64,000 bases of DNA from Arthrobacter sp. 35W (GCF_000482545.1 NZ_KI519454.1:2640954-2704953); one strand, 5' to 3'. Counted from the first letter of the stretch, positions 27,281-38,300 are shown. Numbers and translations: made by a program. The notes: generated from the letters alone by a model not told the origin.

Positions 27281-29394
27281 CGCTCCAGCTTGGCCGGTCC
27301 CACACCGGGCAGCTTGGCCAGATCGTCCAGCGACTCCGGCCCGGCCTCGGCGATGGCCACCAGCGTGGCATCGGTGAAGACCACATAGGCCGGAACCTCC
27401 GCCGCCTTGGCCGCCTCGAGCCGCCACTGGCGCAGCGCCTCGAAGAGTGCCTCGTCGTAGCCGGCCGGGCAGTCGGCGCAGCGGCCCATCTTGCGTTCCG
27501 CACCGGAGCTGAGCATCTTCCCACACACCCGGCAGGTGGTCGGCGCTGTGGTCTTGCGCTGCTTGCGCACCGAATCGCCGGGCCCGTGGACGCTGGCGGT
27601 GGAATTGGGGCGCAGCCCATCCAGGAAGCGCGAGGGCTTGCGGTTGGCGCGTCCGCCCGGGGTGCGGGCCGTGGACCAGGACAGGTTCAGGAATTCGCGC
27701 GCACGGGTGATGCCCACGTAGAGCAGGCGCCTTTCCTCGTCCACTGAGGCGGGCGTGTCGGCGAACGAGATCGGCATCAGCCCCTCGCTCATGCCGACCA
27801 GGAACACCGCATCCCATTCCAAGCCCTTGGCGGAGTGCAGCGACGCCAGCGTGACGCCCTGGACCGTGGGCGCATGCTGGGCGGTGGCCCGCTCCTGCAG
27901 CTCCGAAACAAAGTCCACCAACGTGAACCCGGCCTCACCGCCGCCGCGGGTGGCCACGAGTTCATCCGCCAACGCCACCAGCGCGGCCAGCGACTCCCAG
28001 CGTTCACGCACGGCGCCACCGGTCTTGGGCGCCTCGTCCTGGTAGCCCAGGTTGCCCAGCACGTCGCGGACCATCTGGCCCACGGGCTCGTCCTCGGCGG
28101 CACGGGAGGCGGCGCGCAGCTGCAGGATCGCATCGCGGACCTCCTTGCGGGCGAAGAATCGCTCACCGCCGCGCAGCTGGTAGCCGATGCCCGCGGAGGC
28201 CAGGGCCTGCTCATAGGCCTCCGACTGGCCATTGGTGCGGAACAGCACGGCAATCTCGCTGGCCAGCGTGCCGGCGTTGATCAGCGCCTTGATCCGTGCG
28301 GCCACAGCGGCGGCCTCGGCCTCGTCGTCGCTGCATTCCAGGAATTCGGGGGCAGGGCCGGTGGGCCGCTGGGCCACCAGGTTCAGCGGCGGCGACCAGA
28401 GGGCGTCCGCCTCCAGATCGCCGGAGCGCCGGGCGGCCAGCAGCGAATTGGCCAGACCCACCACCTGGGGCGTGGAGCGGTAGTCGCGGATCAGCTTGAC
28501 CACCTGGGCCTGCGGGTAGCGGGCCGGGAAGTCGAGCAGGTGGCGCGGCGTGGCGCCGGTGAAGGAGTAGATGGTCTGGCTGGCATCGCCCACCACGCAC
28601 AGATCGTCGCGGCCGCCCAGCCACAAATCGAGCATCCGCTGCTGCAGCGGGGAGACATCCTGGTACTCGTCCACCACAAAGTGGCGGTACTGGTCCCGGA
28701 CGGTGGCCGCCACGCGCGGATCCTCCTGCAGAATGCCAACGTTGATCAGCAGGACATCCTCAAAGTCGATGAGGTTCCGATCCGTCTTGACGTCCTCATA
28801 GGACTGGAACAGACGGGCGACGGCGGTGCGGTCCAGGCCGCCCGGCTCGCCACGGTCCGTGGCCTTCACCAGATACGTCTCCGGCGTCAGCATGGACACC
28901 TTGGCCCACTCAATCTCCGCCGCGAGGTCGCGGATGGAGGCGCGGTCGCTGGGCAGCCGCAGCCGGCGGGCGGCCTCGGCGATGGTCGCGGCCTTGTGGT
29001 CCAGCAGGCCCGGCAGCTGCCCGCCGACGGCGTGCGGCCAAAAGTACTGCAGCTGGCGCAGCGCCGCCGCGTGGAAGGTCCGGGCCTGGACACTGCCGAC
29101 GCCGAGGTCGCGCAGGCGGGTGCGCATCTCGGCCGCCGCCCGGGCGGTGAACGTTACGGCCAGCAGCCGCGAAGGGTTGTACACACCGCTGTGCACGCCA
29201 TAGGCAATGCGGTGGGTGATGGCACGGGTCTTGCCGGTGCCGGCACCGGCCAGCACGCAGAGCGGCCCGTTGAGGGTGGTCGCCACGGCGCGCTGTTCCT
29301 CGTCCAGCCCGGCCAGGATGCGCTCCTCCAGGGTGCGCTCGTCCATGGGCGGCGGGTTCAGTGGTGCCGCCCCGATCCTTGACGGCTCAACCAC
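27241..29394 (-). CDS. uvrD2: UvrD2-type superfamily 1 DNA helicase with HRDC domain
   Basis: 717-aa 3'-5' DNA helicase of the actinobacterial UvrD2 type. Walker A GAGTGKTRAIT, Walker B VVDEYQDVSP, motif III GDASQTIYSF, and motif VI YVGITRAREFLNL are present. After the motor comes a tetracysteine segment (CRVCGKMLSSGAERKMGRC, then C two residues on) and a C-terminal HRDC domain (WRLEAAKAAEVPAYVVFTDA...), the layout described for M. tuberculosis UvrD2. Start at GTG 29394 is chosen because AAGGAGG lies 6 nt upstream inside the end of nudC; ATG at 29346 is the alternative. Coupled to nudC. Confidence 0.92.
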   Translation of the reverse strand: MVEPSRIGAAPLNPPPMDERTLEERILAGLDEEQRAVATTLNGPLCVLAGAGTGKTRAITHRIAYGVHSGVYNPSRLLAVTFTARAAAEMRTRLRDLGVGSVQARTFHAAALRQLQYFWPHAVGGQLPGLLDHKAATIAEAARRLRLPSDRASIRDLAAEIEWAKVSMLTPETYLVKATDRGEPGGLDRTAVARLFQSYEDVKTDRNLIDFEDVLLINVGILQEDPRVAATVRDQYRHFVVDEYQDVSPLQQRMLDLWLGGRDDLCVVGDASQTIYSFTGATPRHLLDFPARYPQAQVVKLIRDYRSTPQVVGLANSLLAARRSGDLEADALWSPPLNLVAQRPTGPAPEFLECSDDEAEAAAVAARIKALINAGTLASEIAVLFRTNGQSEAYEQALASAGIGYQLRGGERFFARKEVRDAILQLRAASRAAEDEPVGQMVRDVLGNLGYQDEAPKTGGAVRERWESLAALVALADELVATRGGGEAGFTLVDFVSELQERATAQHAPTVQGVTLASLHSAKGLEWDAVFLVGMSEGLMPISFADTPASVDEERRLLYVGITRAREFLNLSWSTARTPGGRANRKPSRFLDGLRPNSTASVHGPGDSVRKQRKTTAPTTCRVCGKMLSSGAERKMGRCADCPAGYDEALFEALRQWRLEAAKAAEVPAYVVFTDATLVAIAEAGPESLDDLAKLPGVGPAKLERYGEAVLEIMASA

Positions 29395-30364
29395 CGACGG
29401 CCTCCTTGGCGGTGTTTGAGGCGGGGGCATCCTCGATGCGGCCGCCGTACCAATGTTCAATCAGGGACCGGGCAATGGACAGCCGGGCGGAGATGACCAC
29501 CTCGCCGCTGCTCACCGCCTCCGCCAGCTCGGCGCGGCTGAACCAGCGCGCCCGGGTGACCTCGACGCCGTCGGGCGTGGCGACGTCGTCGTCCGTGTAG
29601 GCGATGAAGCCCAGCATCAACGACGCCGGGAACGGCCAGGACTGCGAGCCCAGGTAGCGGGGGGAATGCAGACGCACGCCCACCTCCTCGGCGATTTCGC
29701 GGACCACTGCCTGCTCCAGCGATTCGCCGGGCTCAACAAAACCGGCCAGCGTGGAGTAGCGGTTGGATTCCCAATTGGTGCCGCCGCCCAGCAGAATGCG
29801 GTCGTCCGCGCCGACCACTGCCACGATGATGGCCGGATCGGTCCGGGGGAAGTGTTCGGTGCCGTCGTTGCTGCAGCGGCGCACCCAGCCGCCGGATTCG
29901 GGCACCGTTTCGGCGCCGCAGCGCGGGCAGTGGGTGTGGCCCCGGTGCCAGTTCGCGATGGCGCTGGCCTCGATGAAGATGGCGGCATGGGCGGCATCCA
30001 GCGTGGCCACGGCCTCGCGGTAGCCCAGCAGTACGGCCCCTTCGGACTCGGCCAGGGCGGCGGCATCGGCCTCGTCCACGCCGTGGACCAGGACCAGGTC
30101 AATATCCGGGCCCATCGGTGCCACGGCATCGGTGGTGGAGCCCAGGAAGACGGTGCCGCGCCCGGCCTCGTCGCCGGCAGGGAGCACGGCGGGGTCCAGG
30201 AACAGGATCCGGCCATCCTTCACCAGTGTTTTGCCGCCGCTGAGCAGCATGGCGAGGTAGCGTGCACCGGCCAGAAGATCGGGCATGAATCCGGCGGCGG
30301 CCCGGCGCTCCGTGGCCCGCTCCAGGACGGCGTCGGGCCAGGGCAGCAAGGGGGCGTCAATCAT
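29387..30364 (-). CDS. nudC: NADH pyrophosphatase (NudC family)
   Basis: 325-aa Nudix hydrolase that cleaves NAD(H) and can decap NAD-RNA. Zinc ribbon begins CPRCGAE near residue 142; the Nudix box GFVEPGESLEQAVVREIAEEVG matches the GX5EX7REUXEEXGU consensus; and SQSWPFPASLMLGF is the NudC-specific SQPWPFPxS motif. TACGGT lies 6 nt before the ATG, predicting a leaderless transcript. The stop codon region holds the ribosome site for uvrD2, and the two genes overlap by 8 nt. The nudC-uvrD2 pairing is also found in mycobacteria. Confidence 0.95.
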   Translation of the reverse strand: MIDAPLLPWPDAVLERATERRAAAGFMPDLLAGARYLAMLLSGGKTLVKDGRILFLDPAVLPAGDEAGRGTVFLGSTTDAVAPMGPDIDLVLVHGVDEADAAALAESEGAVLLGYREAVATLDAAHAAIFIEASAIANWHRGHTHCPRCGAETVPESGGWVRRCSNDGTEHFPRTDPAIIVAVVGADDRILLGGGTNWESNRYSTLAGFVEPGESLEQAVVREIAEEVGVRLHSPRYLGSQSWPFPASLMLGFIAYTDDDVATPDGVEVTRARWFSRAELAEAVSSGEVVISARLSIARSLIEHWYGGRIEDAPASNTAKEAVGG

Positions 30365-30507
30365 GCTTCTACCGTACGCAGTTGCGCCGACAATTCACAC
30401 TCGGCGGCCTCCAATCGGGTGCGTCACAGTTGTGTTGTTGGCAACCCATCTTTCGACTCGCCGCCCCGCCTCTCGGCGTTCCTAGGCATCGGCCCTACGG
30501 TTGAAAG

Positions 30508-31737
30508 GTGAGAAGAATGACGCCTATCGAATTGGCCGCCGTGGCCAGTGCCGCTGTTCCCGGACTGAACCTGACGGCGTGCGCCGCCGAGCCCGACGAC
30601 GCCGCCGACTTCGAATCGGCCCTGTTGCATGATTCCGAGGGCCGGCGCTGGCGCGTCCGCTCCCCCAAACATGCCGAAGCCAGCACGCGTCTGGAAACCG
30701 AGCTCGCCGTGCTGCGCGCCTTCTCCCCCGCCGTGCGCGCCGAACTGCCCTTCCTGATGCCCACCGTGGCCGGGACCGTGCGCCAGGGCGCCCTCTCCAC
30801 CTTCGTCTATTCCCATCTCGCCGGGCACTCCCGCTCGGTGGAGACGCTGGCTGCCGGCGGCGCCGCCGTCGCCCGTGAACTGGGCAGCGCGATGGCCGCC
30901 ATCCACGACCTTCCGCCCGCCCTGGTCAGCAATGCCGATCTGCCGAGCTACACGGCCAACGAATTCCGCCAGCGCAAGCTCAATGAACTGGACCAGGCCG
31001 CCACCACCGGCAAGATCCCGGCCGCGCTGCTGCGCCGCTGGGAGCACGCCCTGGAGGATGTGGCCCTGTGGCGCTTCAGCCCGTCGGTGGTCCACGGCGA
31101 TCTGCACGAGGACAACATCCTGCTCGAAGGCAGCCGGGTCATGGCCGTGATCGGCTGGACCGATCTGCGCGTGGGCGATCCTGCCGATGATTTCGCCTGG
31201 CTGGTCGCCGTGAACGACCATGCCTTTGTGGACGCCGTGCAGGAGGCCTACTCGGCCGCCCGCAAGGACGCCCCGGACCGGCACCTGCTCCGCCGCGCCG
31301 CGCTGAGCGCCGAGTTTGCCCTGGCCCAGTGGCTGGTCAAGGGCGTGGCCGCCGACAACGCCGGCATGGTGGCCGAGGCCGAAACCATGCTGCGCGCCTT
31401 GGAGGCGGACATCGCCACCTACGGCGGACAGCCCATCGCCACCGAGCCGCCCGTGGTGGCACCGCCGCATTCCGCCGCCGTGACACCCGTGTCGATGACC
31501 GACGACGGCGAGGCGGCCGGATCCGCATCCGGGGAGCGTGCGCCTGCCGCCCCAGCGAATCCGGCACCCGCGGCCGGCAGCACACCGGTGGCGGAGGTCA
31601 GCACGCCTGCCGTGGACTCTGCCGAGCCCGCAGCAGAGGAGCCGGCCCCGTCGGATCCTCCCGTTGCCAAGGCCCCGGCCGGCAGCCCCGAGAACCTCGA
31701 CACCACAGCCCTGACGGTCATCCCCCTGCACAAGTAG
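30508..31737 (+). CDS. Phosphotransferase (APH-like kinase fold) with disordered tail
   Basis: 409 aa from GTG 30508 (406 aa from ATG 30517). The kinase-like core (residues about 15-300) shows the catalytic loop VVHGDLHEDNILLE and a variant metal loop IGWTDLRVGDPADDFAWL, as in macrolide and aminoglycoside phosphotransferase relatives. The C-terminal 110 residues are Ala/Pro/Glu/Ser low complexity with no domain. TACGGT (30496-30501) lies 6 nt before the GTG, while AAAGG would serve the ATG, so both starts have support. Housekeeping position between nudC and adnB argues for metabolic kinase activity rather than drug resistance; substrate unknown. Confidence 0.82.
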   Translation: MRRMTPIELAAVASAAVPGLNLTACAAEPDDAADFESALLHDSEGRRWRVRSPKHAEASTRLETELAVLRAFSPAVRAELPFLMPTVAGTVRQGALSTFVYSHLAGHSRSVETLAAGGAAVARELGSAMAAIHDLPPALVSNADLPSYTANEFRQRKLNELDQAATTGKIPAALLRRWEHALEDVALWRFSPSVVHGDLHEDNILLEGSRVMAVIGWTDLRVGDPADDFAWLVAVNDHAFVDAVQEAYSAARKDAPDRHLLRRAALSAEFALAQWLVKGVAADNAGMVAEAETMLRALEADIATYGGQPIATEPPVVAPPHSAAVTPVSMTDDGEAAGSASGERAPAAPANPAPAAGSTPVAEVSTPAVDSAEPAAEEPAPSDPPVAKAPAGSPENLDTTALTVIPLHK

Positions 31738-31842
31738 GCACCGCGGCTGCTGGTTGAGCCTGGGGCCACGCCCGCGAGGGCCCCGACGCGAGCTTGCGAG
31801 CGTTGGGAGCGGGTGGGGAGCGAAACCCGGTGGGACGGGCCC

Positions 31843-34800
31843 TTAGATCTTGTAGGCGCCGGTGACGATGGCTTCGAGTTCGGCTTCGCCGGCGAGGTCG
31901 TGGGGGCGGATGAGGGCGTCCTGGCCGACGAAGTAGAACGCGGCGCGGACGCTGTCCAGGGGCACGTCCTTCAACCGCGCCCAGGCCAGCCGGTACACGG
32001 CCAGCTGGACGGCGCGGACGTCAAGCTGCGCCTTGCTGGGCGGAGCGCCCGTCTTCCAGTCGATCAGGTCCCAGCCGCCGTCGTCGTCGCGGAAGACGGC
32101 ATCGATCCGGCCGCGGACGACGACGTCGGCCACCCGGGTCTCCACCGGAACCTCCAGCGCCGCCGGGGTCCGGTCCGCCCAGGCCGAGGCCTTGAACGTC
32201 TCGCGCAGTTGCTCCAGTCCGTAGGCCTCGTCCACGTAGGCATCGGCCCCGGGCAGCTCATCCAGGTCCAGCTGGCCGGTGGTGCCGAAGTATTCCTCCA
32301 CCCAGGCGTGGAAGGCGGTGCCCTTGCGGGCCGCCATGCCGGGCTTGCGGGGCACGGGCCGGCGCAGGTTCTTGGTCACGGCCTCCGGATCGTCCCGCAG
32401 GGCCACCAGCATCGAGGCCGAGATGTGCGGCGGCAGCTCAACGGACACCGTGCTGGTGTCCAGCCGCGTCTGGGCGAGCAGCAACGCCGTCTCGGCGCCC
32501 CACTTCGGATTGGCTTTGGCAAGACCGGCGTCATGGTGGTCCGCGGCCGACGTCTGCGATCCCGGAGCGGGGGTGTCCGCCAGCCCGGCCAGTTCATCCA
32601 ACACGGCGGCGGCGGAGCGGTCCGCATTGGCACGGCGGCCGGCATGCCGCGCCCCGGCGGTGCGCCCCACAATCTCCGGCCCCTCCAGTGGATCGTAGGG
32701 CCAGCGGGCGCTTTGGTTCGCCAGGCTCAGCGGGTTCTTCTCATCCTCCGCCGGGTCCTCAAGCCACTGGGCAATCCGGACCGGAGCATCGGGTTCCGAA
32801 GCCAGCGGCAGCAAGGAGGCCAGGAACGGCGAAACCTCGGTGAAAGAGGCCCGGCCCGGACTCCAAATGGTGGTGGAGCACAGCAGTGCATCCTTGGCGC
32901 GCGTGTAGGCCACATAGGCCAGCCGGCGCTCCTCCTCTTCCGCGTGGGCCTTGACGTCCTCCGCGAAGAGCTTCTCGCTGTCCACCCAGCTCTTCTGGTC
33001 ATCACCGCTGAGGTCCCAGGCCGGCAGATCGGCCCGGTCCCCGCGCAGCGGCCAGGGCAGCTGGCCGGCCCCCGTGGACCAGCGGTCCGCCGCCGCGCTC
33101 GGAAACGCTCCCTGGTTCAGGCCGGGCACATAGACAACATCCCACTCCAGCCCCTTGGAGGCGTGGACAGTCAGCAATTGCACGGCATCCGGATTGGGCT
33201 CCGGCGCAGTCATGGCCAGGCCGCCCTCCTGGGCCTCGGCCGTCTCCAGCCAGCCCAGGAAGGCCAGCAGGTCAACCCGCTCGGCGGCCTGCATGAAGCC
33301 GGCCGCGGCGTCCTGGAAGGCGTCGAGGTTGCGGCGGGCCTGGTGGATCGTGAAGTGCGGTTTGGCGGCCAGCTCGATGTCCAGCAGCATGGTCCGCTCC
33401 ACCTCGCCCAGGAGGTTGGTGAGATCGTCGCCGACGAACCCGCGGAGCATGCGCAGTTCATCGCGCAGGGCAATGAGCCGCTTCCTGGCCACCGGCGTCA
33501 GCGTGCGGGACAGCGAGGCGGGCCAGTGGTCGGGGCTGAGGTAGTCCAGGGCCTCCACCAGGCTGGAGCCGTCCACCATGTCCTGTTCAACGGGCGTGCC
33601 GCCATCGGCACCATCGGCGTCGTCGGCCTGCGGGTCGAAGACCACCCGGTCGCGGACGGCATAGGCCCGCCGCTTGGCCAGGTGCCGCGACCACTCGGCA
33701 AAGGCCATGAGGTCCGCGGGGCCGATCCGCCAACGCGCGCCGGTCAGCAGCCGCATCAGGGCATCGGAGCGGCCGGGATCCGCAAGCACCCGCAGCGTGG
33801 CCACGAGGTCCACGATCTCCGGAGTGGCCATCAGGCCGCCCAGGCCCACGATCTCGTAGGGGATGCCGCGCGCCTCGAAGGCCACGGCCAGGGGCTCGAA
33901 CTGGGCACGGCGGCGGCAGAGCACCGCCACCGTCGTCAGGTCCCCGCCCACCAAATCAACGCCAAACCTCTTGCGGGCAAGGACGTCCTCGGCCACGGCG
34001 GCGCATTCATCCTCCACCGTGGCGTAGCGCGCCAGCACCACCTCGCCGTCGGGCGCCTGCGGCCGCTGGGCCAGCGGCGAGACGGTGATCCGGGGCCCGG
34101 CCTCGCGCCGCTCGGCGGCACGCAGCGCCGCCGCGGCATTGAGCTGCCCGGACATGACATTGGCGGTGCGCAGGATCCGCGCCGAATTGCGCCAGGCAAT
34201 GGTCAACTGCGCCGTGGAGGCGTAGCCGCCGCCGGCCTTGAGGAAGATCTCCGGGAAGCGGAACAGCTGCCCGGCGGAGGCGCCCCTGAAGCCGTAGATC
34301 GACTGGTGCGGATCCCCCACGGCCGTGACGGGGTGGCCGTCGCCAAACAGCTTGGAAAACAGCGCCAGCTGGGCGTGGGACGTGTCCTGGAATTCGTCCA
34401 GCAGCACCACCTTGTAGCGCTGCCGCTCCAGCGCCGCGGCCTGGGGAACCTCATCGGCGATGCGGGCGGCGAGCGCCACCAGGTCGCCAAAGTCCAGGGC
34501 ATTGCGGTTGCGCTTGGCCGTGGCGTAGCGCTCCACCATGGCCGCCACGGAGCCGCGCGTGCGGAAGACGTTGGCCAGCTTCTGCGCGGCAGCGGTGGGC
34601 GCCTTGGTGGTGCCCTCCACATACGGCATGCCCACCAGCGTCTCGGCCAGGGAATCCACCATGGCGTGCACGGCTGTGGGGTCCTGCAGATGCTCGGCGC
34701 ACTCCCCCGCCATCGCCATGACGCCCTTGACCAGGGAGGATTTCGCGGCCGTGAAGTGCTCGTGGTCCCCCTCGTAGCCTTGGACGACGGTGCTGGCCAG

Positions 34801-35322
34801 CTGCCAGGCCTCGGCCGAGCCCAGCACGACGGCGTCCCGCTCCACGCCCAGCCGCAGCCCGTAGTCGGTGACAATGCCGCTGGCGTAGGAGTGGTAGGTG
34901 GACACCTTCGGCTCGAGGGCGTCCTGGGCCGCGGCAGCCGGGGCCAGCTCCACCGCACCGGTCTTGGCCAGCGCGGCCAGCTTGGCCAGCTGCCGCCTGA
35001 TGCGCGCCGCCAATTCACCGGCAGCCTTGCGGGTGAAGGTCACGCCGAGGATCTCTTCCGGCAGCACCAGGCCGTTGGCCACCAGCCACACCACCCGGTC
35101 TGCCATGGTGGTGGTCTTTCCGGACCCGGCGCCGGCAATCACCAGCAGCGGTTCCAGCGGCGAGGAGATGATGGCCGCCTGTTCCTCGGTGGGCGGCAGC
35201 TGGTTCAAAAGCGTGGCGAGGTCGTACGGCGAGAGGACAGGCCGCTCCCCGGCAGGCGCGGTCCCGGAATCGCCGACGGCGACGGCGCCGCCGTCGAGCG
35301 CATCGGTGGTGGCCTGTCTCAT
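31843..35322 (-). CDS. adnB: AdnB-like helicase-nuclease subunit
   Basis: 1159-aa UvrD-type motor fused to a RecB-family nuclease; the downstream partner of AdnA in a double-strand-break resection machine. Walker A GAGSGKTTTMADR near residue 55, Walker B LLDEFQDTSHAQL, motif III GDPHQSIYGFRGA, and motif VI YVAYTRAKDALL. The nuclease lies in the last 170 residues with IDAVFRDDDGGWDLIDWKTG (catalytic Asp and Lys) and a QxxxY motif (VQLAVYRLAW). Start at ATG 35322 overlaps the adnA stop (ATGA). In mycobacteria AdnB is the lead motor, and the full motif set here agrees. Convergent with the phosphotransferase gene. Confidence 0.92.
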   Translation of the reverse strand: MRQATTDALDGGAVAVGDSGTAPAGERPVLSPYDLATLLNQLPPTEEQAAIISSPLEPLLVIAGAGSGKTTTMADRVVWLVANGLVLPEEILGVTFTRKAAGELAARIRRQLAKLAALAKTGAVELAPAAAAQDALEPKVSTYHSYASGIVTDYGLRLGVERDAVVLGSAEAWQLASTVVQGYEGDHEHFTAAKSSLVKGVMAMAGECAEHLQDPTAVHAMVDSLAETLVGMPYVEGTTKAPTAAAQKLANVFRTRGSVAAMVERYATAKRNRNALDFGDLVALAARIADEVPQAAALERQRYKVVLLDEFQDTSHAQLALFSKLFGDGHPVTAVGDPHQSIYGFRGASAGQLFRFPEIFLKAGGGYASTAQLTIAWRNSARILRTANVMSGQLNAAAALRAAERREAGPRITVSPLAQRPQAPDGEVVLARYATVEDECAAVAEDVLARKRFGVDLVGGDLTTVAVLCRRRAQFEPLAVAFEARGIPYEIVGLGGLMATPEIVDLVATLRVLADPGRSDALMRLLTGARWRIGPADLMAFAEWSRHLAKRRAYAVRDRVVFDPQADDADGADGGTPVEQDMVDGSSLVEALDYLSPDHWPASLSRTLTPVARKRLIALRDELRMLRGFVGDDLTNLLGEVERTMLLDIELAAKPHFTIHQARRNLDAFQDAAAGFMQAAERVDLLAFLGWLETAEAQEGGLAMTAPEPNPDAVQLLTVHASKGLEWDVVYVPGLNQGAFPSAAADRWSTGAGQLPWPLRGDRADLPAWDLSGDDQKSWVDSEKLFAEDVKAHAEEEERRLAYVAYTRAKDALLCSTTIWSPGRASFTEVSPFLASLLPLASEPDAPVRIAQWLEDPAEDEKNPLSLANQSARWPYDPLEGPEIVGRTAGARHAGRRANADRSAAAVLDELAGLADTPAPGSQTSAADHHDAGLAKANPKWGAETALLLAQTRLDTSTVSVELPPHISASMLVALRDDPEAVTKNLRRPVPRKPGMAARKGTAFHAWVEEYFGTTGQLDLDELPGADAYVDEAYGLEQLRETFKASAWADRTPAALEVPVETRVADVVVRGRIDAVFRDDDGGWDLIDWKTGAPPSKAQLDVRAVQLAVYRLAWARLKDVPLDSVRAAFYFVGQDALIRPHDLAGEAELEAIVTGAYKI

Positions 35323-38300
35323 TCGGTGACCTGCTTTCCTTCGGTGCACAGTGGGCAGATTTCCGGCACGGCGCAGCCGCCGCCAAAGCCCGAGGCCCCC
35401 GCATCGTGGCGGGCCTCGAACTCGGCGCCGGCCATGAGCTCCGCGGCCTCGTGCACCAGCTTCAGCGCCCAATCGTCGTCGTCCTGCAGCGGGGCCTGGT
35501 CCTGGGTCTTCATGCCCTTGGTCGAATCCCCCAGCGGCGCCAGCGCAGCGCCGCCCGACACCGCGCCGGCGGGGGCGCCGTCGATCCCCGTAAAGGCCCC
35601 CGCATTCACGGCGGCCTGGTAGGCGCCCAACTGCGGGTGCTGTTCCAATTCCTTGGCGGCTGGCTTGTTCCGGCCGGTCTTCAGGTCGATGACCACCAGG
35701 TTTCCGTGGCTGTCCAATTCCAGGCGGTCCACCTGCCCCTTCAACCGGGCAATGTGGCTGCCCCCGGGCAGATCCACGCTGAAATCCGCCTCGACGGCCA
35801 GCAGCGAGCGCCCGTGCGCGCGCATGTCCAGCACGTAGAGGGCCATCTTGCGCACCATCTCCTGTGCCCGGGCAAAGTCAGCCCGGGATTCCCAGGTGTC
35901 GGGCATGCCCAACTGCGGCCAGCGCCGGGCCAGTTCTTCCAGATACTCATGCCCGGCCGCTTCGGGGAGATCCTGGGCGATGGCGTGGATCAATGTGCCC
36001 AGGCTCCGGGCAAAGTCGGTGGCCTCCTCGCCGCCCGCGGCCTTGATGAACCAGTTCAGCGGCGACTTATGCACCGCCTCCACCTTGGACGGCGAGACGT
36101 TGACGGCCTCACCCTCAGCTGCCAGTGGGTCCGTGCTGCTCAATGGCGCCACGCCCCACCAGGAGTCCGGATGGGCGCCGGGGATCCCCTCGGCCGCCAG
36201 CACCGCCAGCACGCGTGCGGCCTCGGGGTCCGCATTGGCCTCGGACTCCTGGCGCAGCTCCGGCACCAGCGACCGCAGGGTCATCGGGCGGGAGACCTGT
36301 TCCACCGGGCGGTTCTCCTGCCCGTTGGACGGGATCCACGGCGAGACCAGGTCCAGGAACTGCGAGGGCTGCAGCTCATGGCTGGAGGCGGCGGTGCAGA
36401 TGAGCCGTTCCGTGGCGCGCGAAATCGCCGCCGCGAAGCTGCGCAGCTCGTCATAGCGGATCTCCCGCAGCCGGGCGGCGGCATCCACCTGGCGTGCCGC
36501 CGCGGCACCGCGCTCGGCCACATCCACCAGCAATTGGCTGCCCAGCAGCTCCCCACGCAGCCGGGTGTTGGGCCACACGCCCTCCTGCAGCCCGGCAACG
36601 ATGACGACGGGCCACTCGCGGCCCGCGGCGCTGGCCGGGGTCAGGATCTCCACGGCGTCGCTGCGCTGGGCCCGGGCGGCCAGTGTATCCATCGGGAGGT
36701 CCTGGCTGAGCAGGTACTCCAGGAATTGCTGCGGGCTGGAGCCCGGGAGCTGGTCCACATAGCGTTCGGCTGTCTGGAACAGCGCCATGATGGCATCCAG
36801 ATCGCGGTCCGCGCGGATGCCGGCGGGGCCGCCCTTGATGGCCTGCGCGGCCCAGGTGTCGGAGCAGTCCGCCGTGCTCCACAGCGCCCACAGCACCGTT
36901 TCGGCATTGGCGCCGGGCTCGGCGACGGCGGTGCGCCCGGCCGCCAGCATGGCCGCGAGGCGGGCGGCGTTGGAGGCCTCCCAGCCCAAGTGGGCCAGGT
37001 TGGCGGGGTCCAGCAGGGCGTCGACCAGCAGGGAATCGCTTTCGCGTCCGCCGCCGGAGCCCAGCTCGGCCCGCCGCAGCGCCTGCCGGAGCCGGCGCAG
37101 GTGGATGGTGGTGGAGCGGCCCAGCCGCGAGGTCAGCAGGGACACCGCCATCTCCGCATCGAGCAGTGAAGGGTCCAGGGACACCTTGAAAGCGTCAAGC
37201 AGCGGGCGCACGGCCGCTTCATCGCGGACGGGGTTCTCCGCCACCGGGACCTTGACCGGAATGCCCTGGCCGCTGAGGTAGCGCTGCAGGGCGGCCAGAT
37301 GCCCACCCGTGCGCACGATGACGGCGATCTGGCCCAGTTCGTAGCCCTGCCAATGCTGCAGGTCCAGGATCCGCTCGGCCACCAGGCGCAGCTCGTGGAC
37401 CTCGGAGGCCACCAGGTGCACGGTGACGGTCGGCTCCTTGGGCGGGTGGGGATGCACCGGCCCCGCCGGCTCGGAACCGTCCGCCGTGGTGCCACCTTCG
37501 GGCACGGATGCCATGTCCGGCTCTGCCTGCTCCGGCACCAGGCCAGCGGCCGGTCCGCCGGGCCGGGAGCCGTCGTCGACCGTTCCCGGATCCGTTCCGA
37601 CTGCCGCGGTCGAGGCGCTGGGCGCCGGTTCCCACACCAGCTGGCGGGCCTTGTGGCCGCCGCGGGTCTGGGAGATCTTGGCCGCCACGGCGCCCCAGCT
37701 CGCGGCCAGTTCGGGATCCATCCGGTGCGAGGTCCGCAGCACGAACTCCCCCACCGTGGTGCCGGTGGCGGGATCGGCCAGGTGGTCCCGGACCGTGCCG
37801 GCCAGGTCCGGGCGCGCGCCGCGGAAGCCCTGGACCACGGTGTCCGGGCTGGCGGTGGCGAGCACGTCCTTGCCGCGCCCCAGCAGGGACAGGAGGTCGT
37901 GGACGGCCTGGTTGGCCTCCTGGATGTCATCCACCAGGATCAGCTGCAGCCGCTCCCGTTCCAAGGCCAGGTATTCGGGGTCCTGGCTGAAGAGGGTGGT
38001 GACGGCGGTGATGATGCCTGCCGGGTCGAAGGAGCCGGATTTGCCCCAGTCCACCACGTCCCGGTATTCGCCGTAGAGCGAGGCCGCGGCCACCCAGTCC
38101 GGGCGTGCGTTCTCGACGCCCAGCCGGGCCAGCTCCGCCGGGTCCAGGCCGTATTCGATCACGCGGTCGAAGAGCTGGCGCACCTCCTGCCGGAAGCCGC
38201 GGGTGCCCAGGGCATCGTGCAGGTCCGCGGGCCAGGCCGGCGCCTTGCCGAGCCCGAGCCGGTGCCCGTCCAGCAATTCCTTGATGATGAGATCCTGCTC

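Noticed and set aside
30508-31737. Antibiotic-resistance kinase
   Set aside because: The APH fold is present, but the genomic setting is core and no resistance-specific subfamily motif is recognised.
31750-31842. GC-rich gap between the phosphotransferase and adnB with a GCGAGCTTGCGAGCG word
   Set aside because: Resembles a REP-like sequence but no stable full stem or second copy was seen in the window, so it is not listed as a repeat.
31813-35622. A 1269-codon open frame opposite adnB
   Set aside because: It is an antisense shadow; adnB motifs are complete on the other strand and the frame has no domain.
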